Positions 53,856 to 62,769 of a stretch of 64,000 nucleotides of DNA are shown one piece after another. The DNA is taken from the NCBI GenBank assembly GCA_963674475.2, contig CAXXFQ010000017.1, forward strand, positions 310,001 to 374,000, in the 5' to 3' direction. Within the stretch, counting starts at the first letter, position 1, and each line of letters opens with the position of its first letter. Under the pieces are notes generated by a model. The model ran no database searches. It saw only the letters and a program-made list of their open reading frames with translations, and was not told the DNA's origin. The translations under genes and the position numbers were made by a program. This DNA comes from CAXXFQ01 sp963674475 (GTDB taxonomy: Bacteria > Planctomycetota > Planctomycetia > Pirellulales > Thermoguttaceae).

Positions 53856-55205
53856 TCATTTGGCCAGAGGTAAACGGCCAGTCAGCCGGTTGGCCGCCGT
53901 GGTTGCCGGGACCACGTCGTCTTGGGTGGGAAAGAACGCTCGCACGAGGGAAGCGGTCGATCGCGGGGGGATGTCGTCCCATGAAGACGGGGTGCCCGGA
54001 ATCCAAAGTAGCTGGCCGGATCGGTCTTCCAGAATAGTTCCCCCCGAGGTATTCGTTGGGCAGGCGGCGAGACGGATTCCTTGGGAGTCGAGGTGGAACT
54101 GGCATTCGAGCTTCTGGTATGACACGTTCGAATCGACGGGGAAAGAACGTTTTGTGGAGAGAATCCCCAATTCTCGTTCGAGCGATTCCAAAAGCGTTGT
54201 CCCGATGGTTCCCGCTTCGGCTTTGACACGCCCTAGAAGGGTTTCTATTCGTCCGTTTCGGTAATGGGCTGAATGAATCTGCCAATCGGACAAGCCGGTT
54301 AAATGGTGAGGAAAGTCTTTTCCGGTAAGGACGCCGAGGTCGACATTTCGAAAGACATTTTTCAACTCGTTTGCTTCGGCCGTTTTGTTTTTTGGTTCGG
54401 TCGGTTTGGCCTGCACGTTGGCTTCCCAACCGGCTGGAGTCTTTTTCGCCCAAAAATAACCTTCGAAGGTCGCTTTCGGTCCCAGTAGGTCGAAGGGGGT
54501 GATCGCTTTGGCCAACCAAATGCAGGGGAGCGGCGTTTTGCCGGTCTCGACGTCGAACCAATCGGTTGCCGGAAGTTCGGCGCGGGTACGGCCGATACGG
54601 ATTTTTACCGGCGTTTGCCCCTCTTTTCGTTCGGCGAGATAGAAGACGATTTCCGTCACGGAACCCTTGGGTTGATGACGCAAAATGGCCTTCAGATCGA
54701 CGAGATGAATTTTCTTTCCGCCGGAGGCAAGTTCAATTTTCGCGGCATTGAGGCGCACCTCATCGGGGCAAGTGGTCAGTCCCTTCGCCAGGGCCCGGTG
54801 CAGTAGCTCGCCCAAGGAGTCAGTTTGATCGAGCGCGATGGTTGGCTCAAGGGCGTGAAGGGTCAAGACCGACTTGCTTTTGCCGTCGGATAGGGGCAAA
54901 CGTTTTTCATGGATTTCGAGACAAGCCGTCTGAAAAACGGTCCGATTGGTTTCAGGTTCTTGTAGCGAGAAAGCATGATAGCGGACCACGCCGGGCCGTG
55001 GGTGGGAAACCGAATCGATCGACGCCGACATCCCCATGAGGGCCGAGACGGTTTGGGCCTGTTGATGGCGATGCCGTGGAGAAAGCCGGACCACCCCCCA
55101 GAACAAAACCAACACCGTCGGCAGGACGCAAAGGCCGAAAAATCCGGCCATTGCCCATCGTCGTTTGACTTGTTGGTGCAGTGGGAACATCCTTGTTCTT
55201 TCCAA
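53856..55205 (-). CDS. Hypothetical membrane-anchored protein
   Basis: 449 residues. One transmembrane helix at about 20-40 (FFGLCVLPTVLVLFWGVV) with a basic N-terminus, then a long extracytoplasmic part rich in beta-prone segments and without recognised motifs. No family could be assigned; the layout, an N-terminal anchor with repetitive beta segments, recalls AsmA-like proteins but there is no firm match. It lies 47 bases after aroC in the same direction and may be co-transcribed with it. It is convergent with the nucleoside hydrolase gene. Confidence 0.65.
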   Translation of the reverse strand: MERTRMFPLHQQVKRRWAMAGFFGLCVLPTVLVLFWGVVRLSPRHRHQQAQTVSALMGMSASIDSVSHPRPGVVRYHAFSLQEPETNRTVFQTACLEIHEKRLPLSDGKSKSVLTLHALEPTIALDQTDSLGELLHRALAKGLTTCPDEVRLNAAKIELASGGKKIHLVDLKAILRHQPKGSVTEIVFYLAERKEGQTPVKIRIGRTRAELPATDWFDVETGKTPLPCIWLAKAITPFDLLGPKATFEGYFWAKKTPAGWEANVQAKPTEPKNKTAEANELKNVFRNVDLGVLTGKDFPHHLTGLSDWQIHSAHYRNGRIETLLGRVKAEAGTIGTTLLESLERELGILSTKRSFPVDSNVSYQKLECQFHLDSQGIRLAACPTNTSGGTILEDRSGQLLWIPGTPSSWDDIPPRSTASLVRAFFPTQDDVVPATTAANRLTGRLPLAK

Positions 55206-55252
55206 AAAAACGCCTATCCTTGGCGACGTTTACGGCAGTTATAAAAAAGCGA

Positions 55253-56389
55253 TCAGCCCTTCTTCTGTTGGTGGAACAGATCCCAGCGGGCTTGAATCTC
55301 GTTGAAACTGTCTCCGCCAAACTTGTCGACCAGTGCGCGGGCGATTTCGAAGGCGATGACGTTTTCGATCACGACGCTGGCCGCCGAAACGGCGCAAACG
55401 TCACTCCGTTCGAACGAGGCGTCGTGTGCCGCTTTCGTCTTGAAGTCGATCGATTCCAGGGCTCGAGCCAACGTGGCGATCGGTTTCATCGCCGCGCGGA
55501 CCAAAAGCGGCTGGGCGTTGGTCATTCCGGCCTCGAGTCCACCGGCATGGTTGGTCGGTCGAACGTAGCCGAGTGAACGGGTGTCTTTCTGGTCCGGCGA
55601 AAACTGGATCGGGTCGTGCACCTCGGAGCCGCGACGGCGGGCCGACTCGAAACCGAGGCCGATTTCGACCCCCTTGATCGCTTGGACGGCCATGACCGCT
55701 TGGGCGATTCGCCCGTCGAGTTTTTCGTCCCATTGGGCGTGGGTCCCGAGACCAAACGGAAGCCCTTCGACGATCACTTCGACCACGCCACCGAGTGTGT
55801 CACCGTCGTCGCGACACTGGTCGATCAGTCGTTTGACCTCCTCGTCTTTTTCCGGTTCGAGCGAATAGATTTCACTTTCGTCGCGACGCGTTTTTTGGGT
55901 GTCGAAATCTGCTTCACGCGGCGGAATCGCGATGGGGCCCAGTTCGACCACATAGCCCAACGCTCGGATTCCGAACGGGGCCAGAAGCTGTTTGGCCAAT
56001 GCGCCGGCCGCGACGCGGGCCGCTGTTTCTCGGGCGCTGGCCCGTTCGAGAATCGCTCGGATCGACCCGTCGTATTTGATCGCTCCGCTTAAATCGCCGT
56101 GTCCCGGGCGGGGGCACGCGAGTTCCTCCATCTTCTCGATCTTGAAATCTCGGTTGGGAACCCAGAGGGCGATCGGGCCGCCCAGCGAGACCTCTCGTCG
56201 GATACCGCTTAAGATATCGACATGATCGGTTTCGATCGCCTGACGGCCGCCCCGTCCGTATCCACCTTGACGGCGGACCAGTTCGGCGTTGATTCCTTCG
56301 GGATCGATGGCGACGCCCGCCGGAAACCCGTCGACCAGCGCCAACAGTCCTTTTCCGTGCGATTCACCTGCGGTTTTGTAGCTTAACAT
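55253..56389 (-). CDS. aroC: Chorismate synthase
   Basis: 378 residues. It converts 5-enolpyruvylshikimate 3-phosphate to chorismate using reduced FMN. Signature segments: 'ESHGKGLLALVDGFPAG', 'RRQGGYGRGGRQAIE', 'ILSGIRREVSLGGPIAL', 'RPGHGDLSGAIKYD' and 'LERASARETAARVAAGALAK'. The C-terminal 'HDASFERSDVCAVSAASVV' has the conserved RSD. Normal length. Together with trpD about 3 kb away, part of aromatic amino-acid synthesis lies here, but not as an operon. Confidence 0.96.
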   Translation of the reverse strand: MLSYKTAGESHGKGLLALVDGFPAGVAIDPEGINAELVRRQGGYGRGGRQAIETDHVDILSGIRREVSLGGPIALWVPNRDFKIEKMEELACPRPGHGDLSGAIKYDGSIRAILERASARETAARVAAGALAKQLLAPFGIRALGYVVELGPIAIPPREADFDTQKTRRDESEIYSLEPEKDEEVKRLIDQCRDDGDTLGGVVEVIVEGLPFGLGTHAQWDEKLDGRIAQAVMAVQAIKGVEIGLGFESARRRGSEVHDPIQFSPDQKDTRSLGYVRPTNHAGGLEAGMTNAQPLLVRAAMKPIATLARALESIDFKTKAAHDASFERSDVCAVSAASVVIENVIAFEIARALVDKFGGDSFNEIQARWDLFHQQKKG

Positions 56390-56728
56390 TCTTTTCTATC
56401 AGGGCTTTTTTCAAAGGGGGGAATGTTTTTGGGGGCCTTTTCCACGGTCCCGTCAAAACCGGTCACCTCCCTTTCGACGAAGATTTGCCGATTATAAAGA
56501 ACCAACCAGTTCGGTCCTAGACGGATTTTTACTAGTATACCCCCCAAAGGTTTTACTTTCCAGGGGATTCGGACGCAGAATTTGGTTGATGGGATAGGGT
56601 GGTTTGGGCTGAATGGGTTAAGTTTCAGAGGGAATCTGACCAACACGCTCGTCTGGTCGGCCTTCGCAGAGTGGGATATACTGAGTCTTTCCGGTCTTTT
56701 TCTTGATAACAAGAGGTTTCGTTTTCAG
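56390..56728. other. Divergent region between aroC and the PQQ-propeller gene
   Basis: It includes a weak plus-strand promoter (CTGGTC 56653-56658 and TATACT 56677-56682). An in-frame TTG at 56582 extends the downstream gene but lies upstream of this -10, so the later GTG is preferred. No other feature was seen. Confidence 0.4.
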
Positions 56729-58897
56729 GTGCGTTTTTTCCGTCCACAAGCGATTTTTCCTTCCTTGGTTCTCTTGGCGGCCGTTTTTCTGATTCGGGCG
56801 ACCGAGGCGAAGGAGACGGCGCCGTATCCCGATGGCCCGTACGAGCTTGCGCCGGAAGTCCGCGTCGCCGAGCCCGATTCCCGGACCCGATCGGAGCTGA
56901 ACCGGGCGCGGGTTCTAATCCAAAAACAAAAGTTTGACGAGCCGATCGCGATTCTCCAGCGGCTTGTGCGGTCTGCCGACACGGGGCTCGTTGCCTGGAA
57001 GCCGGGACGCTACGTTCCGGTTCAAGACCACGCACGGGCTCTTTTGGCCGCGTTGCCGATCGAAGTCATCCGCTCCCATCGGAAGTCGATCGACCCGATT
57101 GCCGCGACGTGGTATCAAGACGGGCTGGCCCGACAGGATTCGGCGCTGTTGGAAAAGGTGGTTCGAGAGGCCTTTCTTTCGAGTTGGACCGATGACGCCC
57201 TTTTGGCGATGGGCGATTTGGCCTTGGAGGCGGGCGACTCGACGGCGGCGCGCAGCGCTTGGCGAAAAATACTCCCTTTGCCCCCGACCGAAGAATCCCC
57301 CCCTTGCCGTTGGGGTTGTCCCGATACCGACCTCGATCCGGCGTCGATCGAAGCCCGGTTCATTGTCGCCTCGATTCTCGACGGCGCGTTGGTTTCGGCC
57401 AAGGAAGAGTATGACCACTTCGTCAAAAAATACCCCGGCGCCCGAGGTCGACTCGGCGGCCAGGAAGTCGATTTGGCCGTCGCGCTGCAAAAAATTCTCG
57501 ACGAGGCCGCTTCGTGGGCGCCGCCGCGATTGAGTCCGGACTGGAAGACGTTTGCCGGAAACCGGCGTCGAAACCAGATTGCCCTGTCGGCTGCCGTTCC
57601 TTCCCGAGTCCTGTGGCAGGCCGATTTGAGTGCAATTGCATCATCAATCGATCGGACCCGTTTTCCGTGGCCCGATGCCGGACCGGCCTTTCACCCGGTT
57701 TATGAGAACGGGGCCGTTTTCGTCAATCTGGGCGATTCGATCCGCGCGTTTCGACTCGAAAACGGAAAACCGCTTTGGGGAGAAACCGCCGAGGTGTTCG
57801 AAAATCGGCCCGTTTTTTCAGCTCCCTTTGTCGAAAGCCTTCCGCGTGAGATCTGGGGCGTCCCCCGTTTCACCTCGACCGTTTTTTCCGAAGGCGGTTT
57901 GTCCCGACTTTACGCTCGGGTTGGATTGCCGGTCACCGGACGACTGGGCCGCGCCTGGTCGGGGGTCCCCGAGGGTCGGCTGGTTTGTCTTGACCTGAGG
58001 GCTGAAGGCCGGTTGCTTTGGGCCGTTGAGCCGGACGGCGCGATTTGGTCGTTCGAAGGGACGCCGGTCGCCTCGGCCGAGACCGTTTGGGTCGCGATGC
58101 GTCGTAGCGGGATTCGCCCCGAGCTTCACGTGGCCGCCTTCGACGCAAAAAATGGCCAACGGCGTTGGCGTCGGCTGGTCGTTTCGGCCGAATCGGCCTC
58201 GGCCGGTTTCGCGGGGGAATATTCGCATCATCTGTTGACCCTGGCCGGGCAAACGTTGTATTACAACACGAACCTCGGCGCGGTGGCGGCCCTCTCAATG
58301 GAAGACGGTCGAATTCGCTGGCTGACCCTTTATCCGCGACAGCGCTCGATCGACCGACTTCGGGCGGCAGCCTATCAGATGCGGACCTTGATCCCTTGCC
58401 TGTACGATCGGGGACAATTGTTTGTTGCCCCGTCCGACTCGCCCGCGTTGTTGGCCCTCGACGCGGTCGACGGACGAATCCTTTGGCGGAATCGCCACGC
58501 GGCCGATGTGGTCGACTTGTTGGGCGTTGCCGGAAACCGACTCATCGCCTCGGGCCGACGGCTTTATGGGATCGAGACGGCTGGCCCGGATGCCGGAAAG
58601 ATGGTCCGGGCCGTGCCGCCGGAACCTTCCGACGTGTCCGGTTATGGGCGAGCGGTTTTGGCGGGGAAGTCGGTCTGGAGGCCGACCGAAAAGTCGATTC
58701 TCGTTTACGACCAGTTGACCTTCGAGTCGACCGGGCGGGTCGACCTCGATGCCTTGGGCATCCCCGGCGGCAACCTCCTGGTCGTCGACGGTCGGGTGCT
58801 GGTCACGGCGAAAGACCGGATCGTCGCCCTGGGAGCCCAGACGGTTTCGTCGGAGTCTTCCAACTCAAATCCAAACGCTCATGAAAAAGCCCAATAG
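56729..58897 (+). CDS. Exported PQQ-type beta-propeller protein (BamB-like repeats)
   Basis: 722 residues from the GTG at 56729, which places a signal peptide at the very N-terminus (RFFRPQAIFPSLVLLAAVFLI then RATEA-KE). A helical, TPR-like region ('NRARVLIQKQKFDEPIAILQRL', 'DDALLAMGDLALEAGD') covers about 45-220. From about 270 there are repeated propeller blades such as 'FRLENGKPLWGETAEVF', 'VCLDLRAEGRLLWAVEPDG', 'AFDAKNGQRRWRRLV', 'LSMEDGRIRWLTL' and 'LALDAVDGRILWRN'. PQQ dehydrogenase catalytic residues are absent, so this is a structural or binding propeller. Its end overlaps an alternative start of mqnE, suggesting linked transcription. Confidence 0.85.
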   Translation: MRFFRPQAIFPSLVLLAAVFLIRATEAKETAPYPDGPYELAPEVRVAEPDSRTRSELNRARVLIQKQKFDEPIAILQRLVRSADTGLVAWKPGRYVPVQDHARALLAALPIEVIRSHRKSIDPIAATWYQDGLARQDSALLEKVVREAFLSSWTDDALLAMGDLALEAGDSTAARSAWRKILPLPPTEESPPCRWGCPDTDLDPASIEARFIVASILDGALVSAKEEYDHFVKKYPGARGRLGGQEVDLAVALQKILDEAASWAPPRLSPDWKTFAGNRRRNQIALSAAVPSRVLWQADLSAIASSIDRTRFPWPDAGPAFHPVYENGAVFVNLGDSIRAFRLENGKPLWGETAEVFENRPVFSAPFVESLPREIWGVPRFTSTVFSEGGLSRLYARVGLPVTGRLGRAWSGVPEGRLVCLDLRAEGRLLWAVEPDGAIWSFEGTPVASAETVWVAMRRSGIRPELHVAAFDAKNGQRRWRRLVVSAESASAGFAGEYSHHLLTLAGQTLYYNTNLGAVAALSMEDGRIRWLTLYPRQRSIDRLRAAAYQMRTLIPCLYDRGQLFVAPSDSPALLALDAVDGRILWRNRHAADVVDLLGVAGNRLIASGRRLYGIETAGPDAGKMVRAVPPEPSDVSGYGRAVLAGKSVWRPTEKSILVYDQLTFESTGRVDLDALGIPGGNLLVVDGRVLVTAKDRIVALGAQTVSSESSNSNPNAHEKAQ

Positions 58898-58931
58898 AAA
58901 CCTTAATAAAAAACCTTCCACTGAATCAAAA

Positions 58932-60014
58932 ATGAATATCTCACTCGAATCGATCCAACAAAAGGTCGAAAACCAAATCCGGCTGACGGCCGACGAGGGC
59001 CTTTTTCTTTATAACGACGAGGTCGACCTCCATCGGGTCGGACAGTTGGCCGATACGGTCCGTCGACGGCTGCACGGCAACCGGGCCTATTACAATCGAA
59101 ACGCCCATCTGAACCCAACAAACATTTGCGGGTACCGGTGCGAACTGTGCGCGTTCAGTCGCGATCTGGACGATCCGGACGGGATGGTCATGGACGAAGC
59201 GGCGATGATTGCCCGCGGCTGCGAGGCGGTCGAGTCGGGTTGCACCGAGCTGCATATCGTTGGCGGCCTCCATCCGGAAAAGCCGTACGACTGGTATCGG
59301 GAGATTGTTCGGCTCTTGCACGAGTCGTATCCGTCGTTGCACTTGAAGGCGTTTTCCGCGATCGAAATCGCCCATTTTGCCCAGGAAACGGGCCGATCGT
59401 ACGAGACGATCTTGCGCGACCTTCAGGAGGTCGGATTGGGAAGCTTGCCCGGTGGCGGGGCCGAGATTTTCGCACCAAAGGTTCGGCGTCAAATCTGTAG
59501 CCGCAAGCACAGCGCCGAGGTCTGGCTCGAGGTCCATCGGGTGGCACATCGGTTGGGGATTCGCTCCAACGCCACGATGCTCTATGGTCATCTCGAGTCG
59601 GCGGACGACCGGATTGACCACTTTGTGCGATTACGCGAGCTTCAGGATGAAACCGGCGGTTTTCAGGCGTTTGTCCCGCTGTCGTTTCACCCCGAATCGA
59701 CCCAGTTGGCCCATCTCAAGCGAGTTTCGAGCCTCGAGGATCTTCGCACGATCGCCGTCAGCCGCTTGATGTTGGATAACTTTGACCATATAAAGGCGTA
59801 TTGGATTTCGCTCGGAATCGGGACCGCCCAGATCGCGTTGGCTTACGGGGCCGATGATCTCGATGGAACGGTCCGCTATGAAAAAATCCACCACGAGGCC
59901 GGGTCCACCGCGCCGGAATCGCTGACGGTCGACCAACTGTGCGATCTGATCCGCGAAGCCGGGTGCGAACCGATCGAACGGGATACGCTTTACCGTCCGA
60001 TTCCGCAGCCGTAA
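58932..60014 (+). CDS. mqnE: Aminofutalosine synthase (radical SAM)
   Basis: 360 residues from the ATG at 58932; an in-frame ATG at 58881 would overlap the previous gene and add a basic tail. MqnE makes aminofutalosine in the alternative menaquinone pathway. The radical SAM cluster is 'CGYRCELC' (C-x3-C-x2-C). MqnE-type stretches 'AYYNRNAHLNPTNIC', 'GLGSLPGGGAEIF', 'RSNATMLYGHLE' and 'LRELQDETGGFQAFVPL' separate it from MqnC. No other mqn gene is adjacent. The presence of this gene implies menaquinone-based respiration by the futalosine route. Confidence 0.92.
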   Translation: MNISLESIQQKVENQIRLTADEGLFLYNDEVDLHRVGQLADTVRRRLHGNRAYYNRNAHLNPTNICGYRCELCAFSRDLDDPDGMVMDEAAMIARGCEAVESGCTELHIVGGLHPEKPYDWYREIVRLLHESYPSLHLKAFSAIEIAHFAQETGRSYETILRDLQEVGLGSLPGGGAEIFAPKVRRQICSRKHSAEVWLEVHRVAHRLGIRSNATMLYGHLESADDRIDHFVRLRELQDETGGFQAFVPLSFHPESTQLAHLKRVSSLEDLRTIAVSRLMLDNFDHIKAYWISLGIGTAQIALAYGADDLDGTVRYEKIHHEAGSTAPESLTVDQLCDLIREAGCEPIERDTLYRPIPQP

Positions 60015-60084
60015 TGGAAAACCTGAAAAAACCAAACAGTCTGCCCCTTTAAAAAAGTCGATTGAAGGAACAAGAGAAGCGACC

Positions 60085-61113
60085 ATGACCAAACCGAATC
60101 TGGTTTTATGCTACCCTGTCAAGGAAAACCATCTGGAAGTGATCCGCCGCGTTGCGACCGACCTGAACGTCATCGACGCCGGGCAAGAGGGGATCGCCGA
60201 GGCGCTGTTCGAGGCCGATCTCTATTGCGGCCACGCGAAGGTGCCGGTCGACTGGGACGGAGTGGTTCGACAAGGGCGACTTCAGTGGATCCAGTCGTCG
60301 GCCGCCGGAATGGACCATTGTCTGGTGCCGTCGGTCATCGATTCGGAGATTATCGTTACCAGCGCTTCGGGCGTCTTGTCAAACCAGGTGGCCGAACATA
60401 CCCTCGGGTTGATTATCGGTTGGTGTCGGAACCTGCCGACCTTTTTCCGTCAACAACAGACCCACGAATTCGTCCGTCGTCCGACGTGTGACCTGACCCA
60501 TCAGACGGTCGGGATCGTCGGGCTCGGCGGTGTCGGGCGGCGGCTTTCGGAGGTGCTTCGTCCGTTCGATACGCGGATCTTGGCGGTCGACCTGTACCCG
60601 ATCGACAAGCCGGACACGGTCGACGAGCTTTGGGCGCCCGACCGATTGGACGACCTGATCCGAGAGTGCAAAATCCTGATCCTCTGCGCTCCGTTGAACG
60701 AGTCGACCCGCGGCATGATCTCGCGCGAGCAGTTTGCCGCGATGCGCGACGACGCGCTTTTGGTCAACGCCGCGCGCGGGCCGTTGGTCGATACTGGGGC
60801 CCTTTTGGAAGCCTTGCAAACCAAACAGATCGCCGGGGCGGTGATGGACGTGACCGACCCTGAACCGTTGCCGGAAGACCATCCGCTTTGGGATCTTCCG
60901 AACGTGATGATCACCCCGCACGTCGCCGGACAATACGCCCGCCGGATCGGCAATATGACCCGGCTATTGTGCGAAAATATCCGGCGGTGGCAAACCGGCC
61001 GACCGCTGGTCAATCGCCTGGAAGAGAAGGCGCTGGGTTTCCCGATTCGCGGCGGCCAGTACCCGCTTTGGTGCGACGTCGAGTCGAACGTTCCCGCTTT
61101 GACCGATTTTTAG
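60085..61113 (+). CDS. D-2-hydroxyacid dehydrogenase family protein
   Basis: 342 residues. NAD(P)-binding 'VGIVGLGGVGRRLSEVLRPF' with Asp after the second strand (ILAVDLYP), favouring NAD. Catalytic set: Arg in 'LVNAARGPLVDTGALL', Glu in 'DVTDPEPLPEDHPLW', His in 'VMITPHVAGQY'. Shine-Dalgarno agagaag upstream. It could reduce glyoxylate, hydroxypyruvate or phosphoglycerate-type keto acids; the substrate is not assignable. Confidence 0.92.
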   Translation: MTKPNLVLCYPVKENHLEVIRRVATDLNVIDAGQEGIAEALFEADLYCGHAKVPVDWDGVVRQGRLQWIQSSAAGMDHCLVPSVIDSEIIVTSASGVLSNQVAEHTLGLIIGWCRNLPTFFRQQQTHEFVRRPTCDLTHQTVGIVGLGGVGRRLSEVLRPFDTRILAVDLYPIDKPDTVDELWAPDRLDDLIRECKILILCAPLNESTRGMISREQFAAMRDDALLVNAARGPLVDTGALLEALQTKQIAGAVMDVTDPEPLPEDHPLWDLPNVMITPHVAGQYARRIGNMTRLLCENIRRWQTGRPLVNRLEEKALGFPIRGGQYPLWCDVESNVPALTDF

Positions 61114-61150
61114 ACGATCCTCTCCCTGCACGGGAATCGGTTGCCGTAAA

Positions 61151-62116
61151 TCAGACCGGGTTTTCGATCTCGGGGGTGCCGCGATCTTGGAGCGCTTGGT
61201 CGATCGCCTTGCGTTGGGCTTCGGTCAGTTGCCAATCGGCGGCACCGGCCGTGTCACGGATCTGTTCGGGCCGTTTGGCACCGCACAGCGCGACGGTGAT
61301 GCCCGGTTGGTGGAACGTCCAGTTGATGACCAGCTGGGCGACCGTGTGGCCCGATTCGTCGGCGATCGCGCGGAGCCGATCGATCAAGTCGTGGTTCTTT
61401 TCCCACTCGCGGCCGTGGAACATCGCGTATTTTCGTCGACTGTCGTTTTCCGGGATCACGGTTTCCCGCGTCATTTTTCCGGCCAAAAGCCCCTTGAGTA
61501 GCGGCCAGTAGACCAGCACGGCGACGCCCCGCTCGCGACACCAAGGCAGCGTGTCCTTTTCGATCTCGCGCTGGAGCATGTTGTAGTGCGGCTGGAAGGC
61601 GTCGACCGGGCAGACGGCGTTGAAGGCGTCGAGTTGTTCGAGCGTGACATTCGAAACACCGACCGCTCGGATCTTTCCCTCGTCACGCAGTTCGTTGAAA
61701 ACGGCGGCCGAGTCGGCTACGGGGACGTTCGGGTCGGGGGCGTGAAGGTAATACAGCTCGACGCGATCGGTTTCGAGTCGCCCGAGACTTTCTTCGCATT
61801 CACGTCGGATGGTTTCGGGCCGCGCGTCGTGGTCTCGCTGGCCGGAAGAGCTGATGTGGAGCCCGCCCTTGGTGGCCAGGACCAGTTCGTCGCGTCGTCC
61901 CCGAATGGCGCGGGCGATGAGCCGTTCACTCTCGCCGGTCGGGCCGTACATGTAGGCCGTGTCGAGATGGTTGATCCCCAGGTCGAAACAGGCCTGAATC
62001 GTCGCGATACTGTTTTCGTCGGTCGTGCCGGGGCTGGTCATGCCGGCGATCGGCCAGCACCCCATCGAAACGACCGAGACGCGAAGATCCGTTTTTCCCA
62101 GAGGGCGATATTCCAT
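61151..62116 (-). CDS. Aldo/keto reductase
   Basis: 321 residues, TIM-barrel NADPH enzyme. Catalytic tetrad: Asp and Tyr in 'NHLDTAYMYGPTGESE', Lys in 'VLATKGGLH', His in 'LYYLHAPDPN'. The family start 'MEYRPLGKTDLRVSVVSMGCW' is exact. Shine-Dalgarno aagga lies just upstream. It belongs to the broad AKR group of general or stress-linked reductases. It is convergent with the dehydrogenase gene, with a 37-base gap. Confidence 0.94.
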   Translation of the reverse strand: MEYRPLGKTDLRVSVVSMGCWPIAGMTSPGTTDENSIATIQACFDLGINHLDTAYMYGPTGESERLIARAIRGRRDELVLATKGGLHISSSGQRDHDARPETIRRECEESLGRLETDRVELYYLHAPDPNVPVADSAAVFNELRDEGKIRAVGVSNVTLEQLDAFNAVCPVDAFQPHYNMLQREIEKDTLPWCRERGVAVLVYWPLLKGLLAGKMTRETVIPENDSRRKYAMFHGREWEKNHDLIDRLRAIADESGHTVAQLVINWTFHQPGITVALCGAKRPEQIRDTAGAADWQLTEAQRKAIDQALQDRGTPEIENPV

Positions 62117-62172
62117 CGTTTTTCCTTGTTTTGGCTGGTGCGACCGTCGAACGTCAAAAAGGGCAACGATTT

Positions 62173-62216
62173 ACCGTTTTTTGACGAAAAAACGGTCGGC
62201 TTGACGTTTTTGTCAA
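62173..62216. promoter_or_regulatory. Two adjacent inverted repeats in the divergent promoter region
   Basis: Arms accgtttttt (62173-62182) and aaaaaacggt (62187-62196) are perfect complements around gacg. Immediately after is ttgacgtttttgtcaa (62201-62216), a second short dyad whose first half is also a TTGACG -35 box; TATTAT follows at 62226-62231 (19-base spacer). This looks like a promoter with an operator or a bidirectional hairpin between the aldo/keto reductase and TPR genes. The regulator is unknown. Confidence 0.5.
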
Positions 62217-62406
62217 AATCGGGTCTATTATACGTGTTCCAACATGGTATTGCGCGTCCCCCTGCGTGAAATAGGGCCTGTTTTCCCGAAGGTCAGACAG
62301 GAAGGGTAGGCAGGCGGCAACTCGTAATTTCAAGTTGGAATCGGTATTATAAAACCGTTTGGTTTTTTGTTAAGTCAGTGGTTTCATCTAATGAGGATTT
62401 TTCGTC

Positions 62407-62769
62407 ATGGCGACACGAGAAGAACGATATGACGAGGCGGTTGCGGTTGGACAAGCGGGCCAGATGGATCGCGCGGTTGAATTGCTCGAAAGTCTGATCG
62501 CCGACGAGCCGGACTACGCCTTACCCCATGCGGCGATGTGTGTCTTTTGTTCGAAGCTCGAAAAACACGATGAAGCGATTGAATATGGGAAAAAAGTCTG
62601 TCTACTCGAGCCGGAAGATCCGTTCAGCTTCGTGTCGTTGAGCATGATCTGCCAAAAGGCCGGACGTTTGGGCGAGGCCGAACAGGCGATGATGGACGCC
62701 CGCAAAGCCCAGTTGGAAATGCTTCGTAGCGAGAACGAAAAATCGGACGAAGGGGAAGCGTCTTCTTAG
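62407..62769 (+). CDS. Small TPR protein
   Basis: 120 residues. About three tetratricopeptide repeats: 'RYDEAVAVGQAGQMDRAVELLE', 'ALPHAAMCVFCSKLEKHDEAIEYG' and 'FSFVSLSMICQKAGRLGEAEQA'. No signal peptide, so cytoplasmic; it probably mediates protein-protein contacts. The stop overlaps the end of the next convergent gene by 4 bases. Confidence 0.88.
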   Translation: MATREERYDEAVAVGQAGQMDRAVELLESLIADEPDYALPHAAMCVFCSKLEKHDEAIEYGKKVCLLEPEDPFSFVSLSMICQKAGRLGEAEQAMMDARKAQLEMLRSENEKSDEGEASS

